Assembly (NCBI GenBank): GCA_041493035.1
Contig: JBGPYB010000179.1
Span: 1-8,913, forward strand
Source: JBGPYB01 sp041493035
GTDB taxonomy: Bacteria; Acidobacteriota; Vicinamibacteria; Fen-336
Direction of reading: 5' to 3'
DNA length: 8,913 bases
Below, piece after piece: positions 1-5,670 of this stretch. Below the pieces are notes generated by a model, which was not told the DNA's origin, ran no database searches, and saw only the letters and a program-made list of their open reading frames with translations. Each line of letters starts with the position of its first letter. The stretch's first letter is position 1. The translations under genes and the position numbers were made by a program.

Positions 1-2
1 AG

Positions 3-1319
3 ATCGCGCAGGAGCAGCCGACGGCGGAAGGGGACCCGCAGGTGGTGCTGAAGGCCTACGCCGAGAAGCTCACGCAGCTCGGCGTCAAGGACGTTTCGAT
101 CGCCGACGCGGCCGACGAGGTCCAGGCCTCCACCAACCCGGAGAACGTGGGCAAGCGGCTGATAAGGGCCAAGAAGAAGGGGCCGAAGGAGTACGTCATC
201 CGCGGGGTCCTGGGCGAGGAATCGGGTCCGCCGGGAAGTCAGCGCACTTCGACACTCACCATCCCCATCGTCGTGGGAGACCGGCGCGTGGGCTTCGTCC
301 TCATCACCCGCATCCTCGACGACTTCTCGAACCTCTCGAACGCGGCATTCGTGAGTCGCCTCCTCGCCACGCTCGCCGTCTTCGCCTTCGGCATCTTGGT
401 CTCGCTCTTTTTGTCGTCCTCCTTCAGCCGGCCTCTCCAGGATCTGACCCACGCGGCGCGGGGCGTGGCGGCCGGCGACCTTTCGGTCCAGGTGCCCCGG
501 GGTGGAGGGGACGAGATCGGCAGCCTCTCGCGGACCTTCAACGAGATGGTCGAGCGGCTCAGGGAGAACCGGCGGCTCGAGGAGCGCCTCTACTTTGCCG
601 AGCGTTCGACGGCCATGGGACGCCTGGCCGCGGCCGTGGCCCACGAAATTCGCAACCCGCTCAATTTCATGAACCTCTCGATCGACCACGTGAGGGAGAA
701 GTTGGCACCCGAGGACGCAGTCCGGCGCGAGAGTTTCGACAAGATCCTCAAGAACATGAAGTCGGAGATCAGTCGGCTCAACCGGCTGGTCGGCGACTTC
801 CTGTCCTTCGGCAAGCCCATGCGCCTCGACCCGCGCCCGTGCTCGGCCAGCGAGCTCCTCGAGGGAGTGGCCGCCCTCGTCGATCACAAGGCGCGCGACC
901 AGGGGATCGCCCTCCGGGTCGAGGCGGAGGCCGACCTCCCCTCCATCATCGCGGACCCCGACCTGCTGAAGACCTGCTTCCTCAACCTGATGATCAACGC
1001 GGTCGACGCGATGCCGAAGGGAGGCGTGCTCTCGGCCTCCGTGCGACGTTTGCCCGGCGGGGACGCCCTGGAGGTCGAGGTCACCGACGACGGACACGGA
1101 ATGAGTCCCGACGAAATCCGGACGGCCTTCGAGCCTTACTTCTCGACGAAAGACACGGGCCTGGGGCTGGGCCTGGCTCTGACTCGCAAGATCGTGGAAG
1201 ACCACGGCGGCTCCATCAGCCTCGAGAGCGTCCAGGAGCGGGGCACGACGGCCCGGATCCTCCTTCCGTTGGCGGCCCGGACCGCTCGCGAGCCCGCCGA
1301 AGTGACCGTAGCGTCGTGA
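3..1319 (+). CDS. Sensor histidine kinase, membrane-bound, HAMP-containing (5' end outside window)
   Basis: This kinase senses a signal, probably outside the membrane, autophosphorylates on histidine and passes phosphate to the response regulator encoded next. The frame is open to the window edge, so the true start lies upstream; 438 residues are visible, numbered here from the codon at position 3. Residues 1-110 look like the end of an extracytoplasmic Cache/PAS-like sensor: a V-x-D-V-S-I-A-D strand, then ASTNPENVGK, then strands near 85-102. One hydrophobic helix (about 116-138) leads into a HAMP domain (about 139-193). The phospho-accepting H box is HEIRNPL with His214 (codon at 642). The ATPase part has the N box NLMINAVDAMP (328-338), G1 DDGHGM (362-367), F box FEPYFST (376-382) and G2 GLGLGL (386-391). 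All catalytic motifs look intact. The stop overlaps the regulator start as GTGA. The overall type resembles NtrB/ZraS/AtoS-like kinases; the signal cannot be read from sequence. Confidence 0.95.
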   Translation: MAQEQPTAEGDPQVVLKAYAEKLTQLGVKDVSIADAADEVQASTNPENVGKRLIRAKKKGPKEYVIRGVLGEESGPPGSQRTSTLTIPIVVGDRRVGFVLITRILDDFSNLSNAAFVSRLLATLAVFAFGILVSLFLSSSFSRPLQDLTHAARGVAAGDLSVQVPRGGGDEIGSLSRTFNEMVERLRENRRLEERLYFAERSTAMGRLAAAVAHEIRNPLNFMNLSIDHVREKLAPEDAVRRESFDKILKNMKSEISRLNRLVGDFLSFGKPMRLDPRPCSASELLEGVAALVDHKARDQGIALRVEAEADLPSIIADPDLLKTCFLNLMINAVDAMPKGGVLSASVRRLPGGDALEVEVTDDGHGMSPDEIRTAFEPYFSTKDTGLGLGLALTRKIVEDHGGSISLESVQERGTTARILLPLAARTAREPAEVTVAS

Positions 1320-2722
1320 AGGGACGCATCCTCATCGTCGACGACGAGAAGCACCAACGCGACATCCTTCAGATGATTCTCGAGTCGGAGGGATACGAGA
1401 GCGTCTCGGCCCGCAACGGCCGCCACGCGTTGCAGGCCCTCCGCGACCAACCCTTCGACGTCGTGCTCACCGACCTGAAGATGCCCGACATGAGCGGCAT
1501 CGAGCTGCTCACGGCGCTCTTGAAGGCGCAGCCGGGCCTCTGCGTGATCCTCATGACGGCCCACGGCAGCATCGGGAGCGCCGTCGACGCGATGCGCAAG
1601 GGGGCCTTCGATTATCTGACCAAGCCCCTGGAAAAGGACGAGCTTCTGGTGGTGCTCGGCAAGGGGATGGAGCGGAGCCGCCTCGTCCGCGAGAACCGCC
1701 TCCTGAAGGAGCAACTCCGGGACCGGTTCCGCCTCGAGAGCATCGTGGGCACACACGGAGCGATGCAGGACGTCTTCCGGATCGTCCACAAGGTGGCGGC
1801 GTCGACGTCGACAGTTCTCATCTATGGCGAGAGCGGAACGGGCAAGGAGCTGATCGCGCGGGCGCTTCACCAGGAGAGCGATCGGCGCCAGCGGCCCTTC
1901 TACGCCGTCAACGTGGCGGCTCTCCCCGAGAGCATCCTCGAGGCGGAGCTTTTCGGCCATGAGAAAGGGGCCTTCACCGGAGCCGAGTCGCGCAAGATCG
2001 GCCTCTTCGAGCAGGCCTCGGGCTCGACTCTCTTCCTGGACGAGGTCGGCGACCTGAAGCGCGACCTCCAGGTGAAGCTCCTGCGAACCCTCCAGGAGCG
2101 AGAGATCCTGCGTGTCGGTGGGACCGAGCGGGTGAAGGTGGACGTCCGCATCGTGGCTGCGACGAACCACGATCTCGAGATCGCCGTGCGCGAGGGGCGG
2201 TTCCGCGAGGACCTCTACTACAGACTGAACGTCATCACGATCGCGCTGCCGCCGCTGCGCGAACGCCGCACCGACATCCCGCTCCTCGTGGAGCACTTCA
2301 TGGCCAAGCATGGGAGCGGTGATCGCCCGCGCAGCGTGAGCGAAGAAGCTCTCAAGGTCTTCGTCAACTACGATTGGCCGGGGAACGTGCGCGAGTTGGA
2401 GGCGGTGATCGAGCGCTCGCTCTTGCTGAGCGACGGCGACAGGGTCCTGCCGGCGGACCTGCCGGCGGCCGTCCGCGCGGGCATCACGCCGCGGGCACGG
2501 GGTCCCGCGGCCATGGACATCCCGGACTCGGGCATCGATCTCCAAGGCGTCGAGCGAACACTGATCCTGAAGGCCCTTGAGAAAACCTCCGGCAACGTGT
2601 CGCGCGCCGCGCGCCTTCTGGGACTGTCGCGGCGGACCCTCCAGTACCGCCTGGAGAAGATGCAGGGTGCCCCAGAAGGGGCAACGGCTGAACGCAAAGG
2701 GGCAGCCGAGAGCGAGCCCTAG
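1316..2722 (+). CDS. Sigma54-dependent two-component response regulator, NtrC family
   Basis: This is a 468-residue cytoplasmic transcription activator that, once phosphorylated by the preceding kinase, should hydrolyse ATP to open sigma54-RNA polymerase promoters. The receiver domain (1-120) has the acidic pair D9/D10, phospho-acceptor D53 in TDLKMPD, T81 and K103. The AAA+ domain (about 142-370) has Walker A GESGTGKE (171-178), the sigma54-contact loop GAFTGA (218-223), Walker B TLFLDEVGD (238-246) and the R-E-D-L-Y-Y-R-L-N-V arginine-finger region (297-306). A Fis-type helix-turn-helix lies at about 424-448 (NVSRAARLLGLSRRTLQYRL). The GTG at 1316 is chosen because the receiver fold begins immediately (M-K-G-R-I-L-I-V-D-D) and it overlaps the kinase stop by 4 bases; the much longer open frame upstream is an out-of-frame shadow of the kinase. 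The last 20 residues are low-complexity, and their DNA carries the candidate enhancer dyads. Confidence 0.96.
   Translation: MKGRILIVDDEKHQRDILQMILESEGYESVSARNGRHALQALRDQPFDVVLTDLKMPDMSGIELLTALLKAQPGLCVILMTAHGSIGSAVDAMRKGAFDYLTKPLEKDELLVVLGKGMERSRLVRENRLLKEQLRDRFRLESIVGTHGAMQDVFRIVHKVAASTSTVLIYGESGTGKELIARALHQESDRRQRPFYAVNVAALPESILEAELFGHEKGAFTGAESRKIGLFEQASGSTLFLDEVGDLKRDLQVKLLRTLQEREILRVGGTERVKVDVRIVAATNHDLEIAVREGRFREDLYYRLNVITIALPPLRERRTDIPLLVEHFMAKHGSGDRPRSVSEEALKVFVNYDWPGNVRELEAVIERSLLLSDGDRVLPADLPAAVRAGITPRARGPAAMDIPDSGIDLQGVERTLILKALEKTSGNVSRAARLLGLSRRTLQYRLEKMQGAPEGATAERKGAAESEP
2668..2704 (+). promoter_or_regulatory. Candidate enhancer (UAS): two tandem dyads 21 bp apart
   Basis: A perfect dyad TGCCCC-AGAA-GGGGCA occupies 2668-2683. 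A second, degenerate one, TGAACG-CAAA-GGGGCA, occupies 2689-2704. Both share the octamer AAGGGGCA at exactly 21 bp spacing, two helical turns, so both would face the same side of DNA. They lie about 136-172 bp upstream of the predicted sigma54 start, where NtrC-family activators normally bind, and the architecture resembles TGCACC/GGTGCA NtrC-type sites. They sit inside the DNA for the low-complexity tail of the activator. Binding is inferred, not shown. Confidence 0.45.
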
Positions 2723-2727
2723 CTCTC
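2708..2727 (+). promoter_or_regulatory. Inverted repeat overlapping the activator stop codon
   Basis: GAGAGC-N8-GCTCTC is a perfect 6-bp dyad spanning the TAG stop at 2720-2722, centred about 122 bp upstream of the predicted sigma54 start. It could be another regulator-binding site or a weak transcript-end hairpin. No T-run follows, so it is not a convincing intrinsic terminator. Its sequence differs from the TGCCCC/GGGGCA dyads just upstream. Confidence 0.25.
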
Positions 2728-2813
2728 CGTACCTCTCGCGCCTATGCCCGATACCGTTCGCAATCCATTCATTTCAAATTAGATAGACGCTACCCGCGCC
2801 GTGCGCGCTCGGA

Positions 2814-2829
2814 TGGCACTCCCCTTGCT
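2814..2829 (+). promoter_or_regulatory. Sigma54 (-24/-12) promoter
   Basis: The sequence TGGCACTCCCCTTGCT matches the sigma54 consensus TGGCAC-N5-TTGC(A/T), with the invariant GG at 2815-2816 and GC at 2827-2828 exactly 10 bases apart. Transcription should start near 2840, giving a leader of about 60 bases before the ATG at 2900. The spacer between the activator stop (2722) and this promoter is otherwise unremarkable, apart from an AT-rich patch (about 2761-2786) and a CGCGC-CGT-GCGCG repeat (2795-2807). The promoter lies directly downstream of a sigma54 activator gene and directly upstream of the small secreted protein gene. Confidence 0.85.
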
Positions 2830-2882
2830 CTAGGTGTAAGGCGAAGGGTCGTTATCGACTCGGACGGTTCATAAGGGTAACC

Positions 2883-2889
2883 AAGGAGA
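2883..2889 (+). promoter_or_regulatory. Strong ribosome binding site
   Basis: AAGGAGA lies 10 bases before the ATG at 2900. It is one of the strongest Shine-Dalgarno matches in the window, suggesting high expression of the secreted protein once the sigma54 promoter fires, and it fixes the start codon. Confidence 0.75.
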
Positions 2890-2899
2890 TATAACAGTC

Positions 2900-3358
2900 A
2901 TGAAGAAGTCTGCTCTGGTTCTGTCGCTCGTCTTCGCCACCAGCGGCCTGGCACTCGCCCAGGACACGGTGAAGGAGGCGCCCAAAGCGCCCGCGAAGCA
3001 CGCGTCGAAGCACTTGGCGGCGAAGCACGAGGTGGCCGGCGAGGTCGTCTCGATCGACGCCGAAAAGAAGACCGTGACCTTCACGAACGAGAAGGGCGAA
3101 AGCCTCACGTGGCCCGCCGAGGGGAAGGCTCTCGCGAGCCTGAAGTCGGTGAAGGCCGGCGACAAAGTCACCATCCACTACGCGGTGGACGCCAAGGGCG
3201 CTCCGAAGTCCGCGACCGAGATCACGTCCGCTCCCGTCGCTCAGGTCAAGCCGGCGACCCCGGTGAAGAACGCGACGGCGGCCACGACGGCGAAGTCCGA
3301 CGCTCCGAAGACCGAGGCCCCGAAGGCCGAGGCGCCGAAGCCGAACGACAAGAAGTAA
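2900..3358 (+). CDS. Small secreted Lys/Ala/Pro-rich protein with a predicted small beta-barrel core
   Basis: This is a 152-residue exported protein of unknown function. A Sec signal peptide (1-20; n-region MKK, hydrophobic core, A-L-A then Q-D) predicts cleavage after residue 20. Residues 21-43 are Ala/Lys-rich with three evenly scattered K-H pairs (H34, H38, H43). Residues 45-108 form a compact beta-strand pattern: V-x-G-E-V-V-S-I-D, then K-T-V-T-F, then a turn and S-L-T-W, ending V-K-A-G-D-K-V-T-I-H-Y. This resembles small OB-like barrels such as the DUF5666 or CusF type, but the CusF Met ligands are absent. The tail (111-152) is low-complexity, with three APK units at 135-147, probably disordered. 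It has no cysteine, so it is not a lipoprotein. It has its own sigma54 promoter, strong RBS and terminator, hence is probably monocistronic and controlled by the adjacent two-component system. Envelope stress or metal binding is possible but speculative. Confidence 0.88.
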   Translation: MKKSALVLSLVFATSGLALAQDTVKEAPKAPAKHASKHLAAKHEVAGEVVSIDAEKKTVTFTNEKGESLTWPAEGKALASLKSVKAGDKVTIHYAVDAKGAPKSATEITSAPVAQVKPATPVKNATAATTAKSDAPKTEAPKAEAPKPNDKK

Positions 3359-3383
3359 CCGTCCAGGACGACCGTTTCGTACC

Positions 3384-3424
3384 GGGGCGCATGGGTCAGG
3401 CCGGACCCTGCGCCCCAATTTTTT
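3384..3424 (+). terminator. Rho-independent terminator
   Basis: The arms GGGGCGCA (3384-3391) plus GGGTC (3393-3397) pair with GACCC (3404-3408) plus TGCGCCCC (3409-3416). This makes a 13-bp GC-rich stem with a single bulged T at 3392 and a 6-base loop. AA and six Ts (3419-3424) follow. It lies 26 bases after the stop of the secreted protein gene and should end that transcript. Confidence 0.92.
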
Positions 3425-3442
3425 CTCCTTCATCGCCGCACA

Positions 3443-3483
3443 GTGGCGCCCCCGATCATCCCCTTCATCACGGTGGGCGCCAC
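3443..3483 (+). repeat. Perfect 9-bp inverted repeat, possible operator
   Basis: GTGGCGCCC (3443-3451) and GGGCGCCAC (3475-3483) are perfect inverted copies separated by 23 bases, with centres 32 bp apart, about three helical turns. The pair ends 11 bases before the TACAAT box and covers the expected -35 region of the next gene. It could be an operator for a dimeric regulator that loops or binds as a tetramer, or a hairpin. No T-run follows, so a terminator is unlikely. Confidence 0.35.
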
Positions 3484-3494
3484 GCCCTTCGTTC

Positions 3495-3500
3495 TACAAT
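3495..3500 (+). promoter_or_regulatory. Candidate -10 box (TACAAT), near-leaderless start
   Basis: TACAAT matches five of six bases of the sigma70 -10 consensus in an otherwise GC-rich stretch. It ends 6 bases before the ATG at 3507, so the transcript would begin at or next to the start codon. No good -35 is seen at 16-18 bases, and there is no clear Shine-Dalgarno. Confidence 0.4.
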
Positions 3501-3506
3501 GCCGCG

Positions 3507-3974
3507 ATGCCCCAGCTGCGCGTTGCCGCCGCCCTCCTCGTCGCTGTGACCCTGCCCCCCTCTCGAGCCGCCGCGGCCACCGATCCGCCCGTTCCCACGA
3601 AGTAGATCGTCCGGACTCTCACGGCGCTCGAGGAACGCTGGATCCAGGTCTATACGAATCACGACCTCTCGCTCCTGCACGCGATTCTCTCCGACGACTT
3701 CGTGGCGACCCTGGCCGACGGCGAAATGCGCGGGAAGGAGAAGCACATCGCGGCGTACAGGGAAGACTTCGAAGCCTACTCGGCCGTGGCCAACAGCGAG
3801 GTCCGCGTCCACGTCTTCTCCGCTGACACCGCGGTGGTCACTGGCCTCTACGGCGCGACACTCCGGAAGCCGGCCGGCGCCGATCCCGTCGAGCGCTACC
3901 GCTGGACCGACACGTGGCTGAAGCGCAAGGGCTCATGGCAGTGTGTCGCGACGCAGGAGACGAGGGTCAAGTAG
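3507..3974 (+). pseudogene. Exported SnoaL/DUF4440-like (NTF2-fold) protein, interrupted by an in-frame TAG
   Basis: From the ATG at 3507, 32 codons encode a good Sec signal peptide (M-P-Q-L-R-V, Ala/Leu/Val core, then S-R-A-A-A-A-T-D). A TAG at 3603-3605 then interrupts the frame. The same frame continues without another stop to 3974 and encodes an NTF2-like domain typical of DUF4440 proteins: L-T-A-L-E-E-R-W-x-x-V-Y-T-N-H-D, then L-L-H-A-I-L-S-D-D-F-V, G-K-E-K-H-I, and a C-terminal Y-R-W-T-D-T-W-L-K-R-K-G-S-W-Q-C-V-A-T-Q pattern. Such proteins are diverse small enzymes or ligand-binding domains; the function here is unknown. One C-to-T change of a CAG codon would explain the TAG. Re-initiation at the GTG at 3702 would give about 90 residues and lose the first helix. 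Other genes here also end in TAG, so code reassignment is unlikely. A recent nonsense mutation or a sequencing error is most likely. Confidence 0.75.
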
Positions 3975-3986
3975 CGCGCGCGAAGG

Positions 3987-3992
3987 TACAAT
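3987..3992 (+). promoter_or_regulatory. Candidate -10 box (TACAAT) for the xseA operon
   Basis: A second TACAAT lies 13 bases before the chosen xseA ATG (4006), between the DUF4440-like stop (3974) and xseA. It predicts a start near 3999 and a leader of only about 6 bases. The surrounding TACAATGCC is the same as before the previous gene. No convincing -35 box or Shine-Dalgarno is seen. Confidence 0.4.
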
Positions 3993-4005
3993 GCCCCCGT
4001 CATCC

Positions 4006-5391
4006 ATGGAGCAAAAGGGCCTCGACTTCGGACAAGTCGGCGAAACGCAGTCGGCGAAGCACCGCGCGCTTTCCGTCAGCGAGCTCACCGAGCGCATCCA
4101 GGGCGTCCTGGAGACCGACTTCATCGACGTCTGGGTGGAGGGCGAGGTCTCGAACCTGAAGATCGCCGATTCGGGCCACTGGTACTTCTCGCTCAAGGAC
4201 GAGGGCGCCCAGGTTCGCGCGGTCGTCTGGAAGACGCAGACCCGCCTGATCAAGTTCCGGCCGAAGGACGGCATGAAGGTCCTGGCGCGGGGCAGCGTTC
4301 GGGTCTATCCACCCCGGGGGGAGTATCAGATCTCGATCGAGGTCCTGGAACCTCTCGGCAAGGGCTCGCTCCAACAGGCGTTCGAGGAACTGAAAGAACG
4401 CCTCGGGAAAGAGGGTCTCTTCGATCCGAAGCGGAAGCGGTCGCTGCCGATGCTTCCTCGCCGCATCGGCGTCGTCAGCTCCCCGACGGGGGCCGTGATC
4501 CAGGACATCCTTCGCGTGCTGCGATCGCGCTACCGCAACCTCGAGGTGCTCCTCTACCCCGCGCGGGTCCAGGGGCCTGAGGCGGCGGGCGAGATCGCCC
4601 AGGGGATCCGCGCCTTGAACGCGGTGACGGGGTTGGACGTTCTCATCGTGGCGCGGGGCGGCGGCAGCCTCGAGGATCTGTGGCCGTTCAACGAGGAGAT
4701 CGTGGCTCGTGCCCTCGCGGCGTCGCGGGTCCCGACGATCTCCGCGGTGGGCCACGAGACCGACTTCACCATCGCCGATTTCGTGGCCGACCTCCGCGCG
4801 CCCACGCCCTCCGCGGCGGCCGAGCGCGTCGTGCAGGCCAAGGTCGATCTGGAGGCGCGCCTCGAGGCCCTGGACAAGCACCTCCGCTCCGCCCTCTCGC
4901 TGCGCCTGGCGCGGGTTCGCGCGCGGGTGTTGGCCCTGACCTCCCACCGCGTCTTCGAGGCGGAGCGTGGGCGCCTTCGGACGGAGGCCCAGCGCGTCGA
5001 CGATCTCGTGCGTCGTTCCGAGACGGGGCTGCACCGCCAGCTCGAACGGTCGCGCGACCGTTTCCATCGTGCTGGACAGCGTCTCGAGGCGTTCCGCTGG
5101 GAGAGGCAGATCACCGAACGCCGTGAGCGCGTGGCGCGGCAAGGGGATCGCTTGACGGCTCTTGGCCGGAGCGCCGTCCAAAGGCGCCGTACGGCGTTGG
5201 CCGAGTTCGCCGGCCGGCTCGGCAGCCTGTCGCCCCTCGCGGTTTTGTCGCGCGGCTACGCCCTCGTCTGGGACGCCGGCCAGCAGCGCCTCGTCCGCAC
5301 CGCCGACGAAGTGGCGGTGGGCGACGCGCTCCGCATCCGCCTTCACGACGGGGCCCTCGCCGCGACCGTCACCGGCAAGGAGACGCCTTGA
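4006..5391 (+). CDS. xseA: Exodeoxyribonuclease VII large subunit
   Basis: This is the catalytic subunit of exonuclease VII, a cytoplasmic enzyme that degrades single-stranded DNA in both directions to short oligonucleotides, in complex with several XseB copies. The product is 461 residues, normal for the family. An N-terminal OB-fold (about 22-118) starts at S-V-S-E-L-T and contains VWVEGEVSNLK (42-52) and GHWYFSLKD (57-65). The catalytic domain has GVVSSPTGAVIQDI (155-168), VARGGGSLEDLWPFNEE (215-231) and GHETDFTIADFVADLRAPTPSAAAE (split here as GHETDFTIAD, 249-258, and RAPTPSAAAE, 264-273). A long Arg/Glu-rich coiled coil follows (about 275-400), then the conserved end L-S-P-L-A-V-L-S-R-G-Y-A-L. 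The ATG at 4006 is preferred because it follows the TACAAT box; ATG 3991 overlaps that box and would add five residues. The gene heads the operon and overlaps xseB by 4 bases. Confidence 0.96.
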   Translation: MEQKGLDFGQVGETQSAKHRALSVSELTERIQGVLETDFIDVWVEGEVSNLKIADSGHWYFSLKDEGAQVRAVVWKTQTRLIKFRPKDGMKVLARGSVRVYPPRGEYQISIEVLEPLGKGSLQQAFEELKERLGKEGLFDPKRKRSLPMLPRRIGVVSSPTGAVIQDILRVLRSRYRNLEVLLYPARVQGPEAAGEIAQGIRALNAVTGLDVLIVARGGGSLEDLWPFNEEIVARALAASRVPTISAVGHETDFTIADFVADLRAPTPSAAAERVVQAKVDLEARLEALDKHLRSALSLRLARVRARVLALTSHRVFEAERGRLRTEAQRVDDLVRRSETGLHRQLERSRDRFHRAGQRLEAFRWERQITERRERVARQGDRLTALGRSAVQRRRTALAEFAGRLGSLSPLAVLSRGYALVWDAGQQRLVRTADEVAVGDALRIRLHDGALAATVTGKETP

Positions 5392-5669
5392 AGAAGACGG
5401 AAGCCCCCAGCTTCGAGACGGCCCTCAAACAGCTCGAGGAGATCGTGCAGCGTCTCGAAAAAGGAGAGCTGTCCCTCGAGGAATCGCTGAAGCTCTACGA
5501 AGACGGGATTCAGCTGTCTCGCCTCTGTCACGGAAAGCTGGAGGAGGCCGAGGGGAAGATCGAGATGCTGCTGAAAGACGCCAAAGGAGAGGTCGTGGCC
5601 GATGCCGACGGAACGCCAAAGACCCAGCCCTTCCCCTCGCGCAAGGAAGACGACGACGTCCCGGCCTGA
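5388..5669 (+). CDS. xseB: Exodeoxyribonuclease VII small subunit
   Basis: This is the non-catalytic small subunit that binds the XseA coiled coil and is needed for exonuclease VII activity. The product is 93 residues. The conserved core S-F-E-T-A-L-K-Q-L-E-E-I-V-Q-R-L-E-x-G-E (8-27), L-S-L-E-E-S-L-K-L-Y-E-D-G (28-40) and L-C-H-G-K-L-E-E-A-E-G-K-I (46-58) forms the family's two-helix hairpin. A charged, probably flexible tail follows (about 65-93). The TTG start at 5388 is supported by AAGGAG at 5377-5382 (5-base spacing), by the conserved core beginning only 7 residues in, and by a TTGA overlap with the xseA stop. Overlap implies translational coupling, fitting a complex with excess small subunit. 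Confidence 0.95.
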   Translation: MKKTEAPSFETALKQLEEIVQRLEKGELSLEESLKLYEDGIQLSRLCHGKLEEAEGKIEMLLKDAKGEVVADADGTPKTQPFPSRKEDDDVPA

Positions 5670-5670
5670 G

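Noticed and set aside
839..1315. Upstream in-frame extension of the activator to 839
   Set aside because: It is an out-of-frame reading of the kinase gene, Arg/Gly-rich with no domain. The receiver domain begins exactly at the GTG at 1316.
1136..2545. 469-codon open frame on the minus strand opposite the sigma54 activator
   Set aside because: Long antisense frames are expected opposite GC3-rich genes. The translation is a His/Arg/Asp-rich mirror with no domain, while the plus strand has every NtrC motif.
2795..2807. CGCGC-CGT-GCGCG repeat as the activator-binding site
   Set aside because: It lies only about 35-45 bp upstream of the predicted start, too close for a usual sigma54 enhancer, and is low-complexity CG alternation.
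3472..3485. GG-N10-GC resembling a second sigma54 promoter before the DUF4440-like gene
   Set aside because: Only the GG and GC dinucleotides match; flanking bases (CGGTGG, ACGC) do not fit TGGCAC/TTGC, and such matches are common by chance in GC-rich DNA.
3499..3549. Short frame starting at ATG 3499 inside the TACAATG motif
   Set aside because: It gives 16 Pro/Ser/Cys-rich codons and a stop. The overlapping frame from ATG 3507 encodes a proper signal peptide.
3603..3605. TAG as a recoded amino acid (for example pyrrolysine)
   Set aside because: TAG also ends the activator, nadK, the lipoprotein gene and this same gene at 3972-3974, and no recoding machinery is visible here.
4000..5346. 448-codon open frame on the minus strand opposite xseA
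   Set aside because: It is a GC-bias shadow of xseA, whose family motifs are intact on the plus strand.
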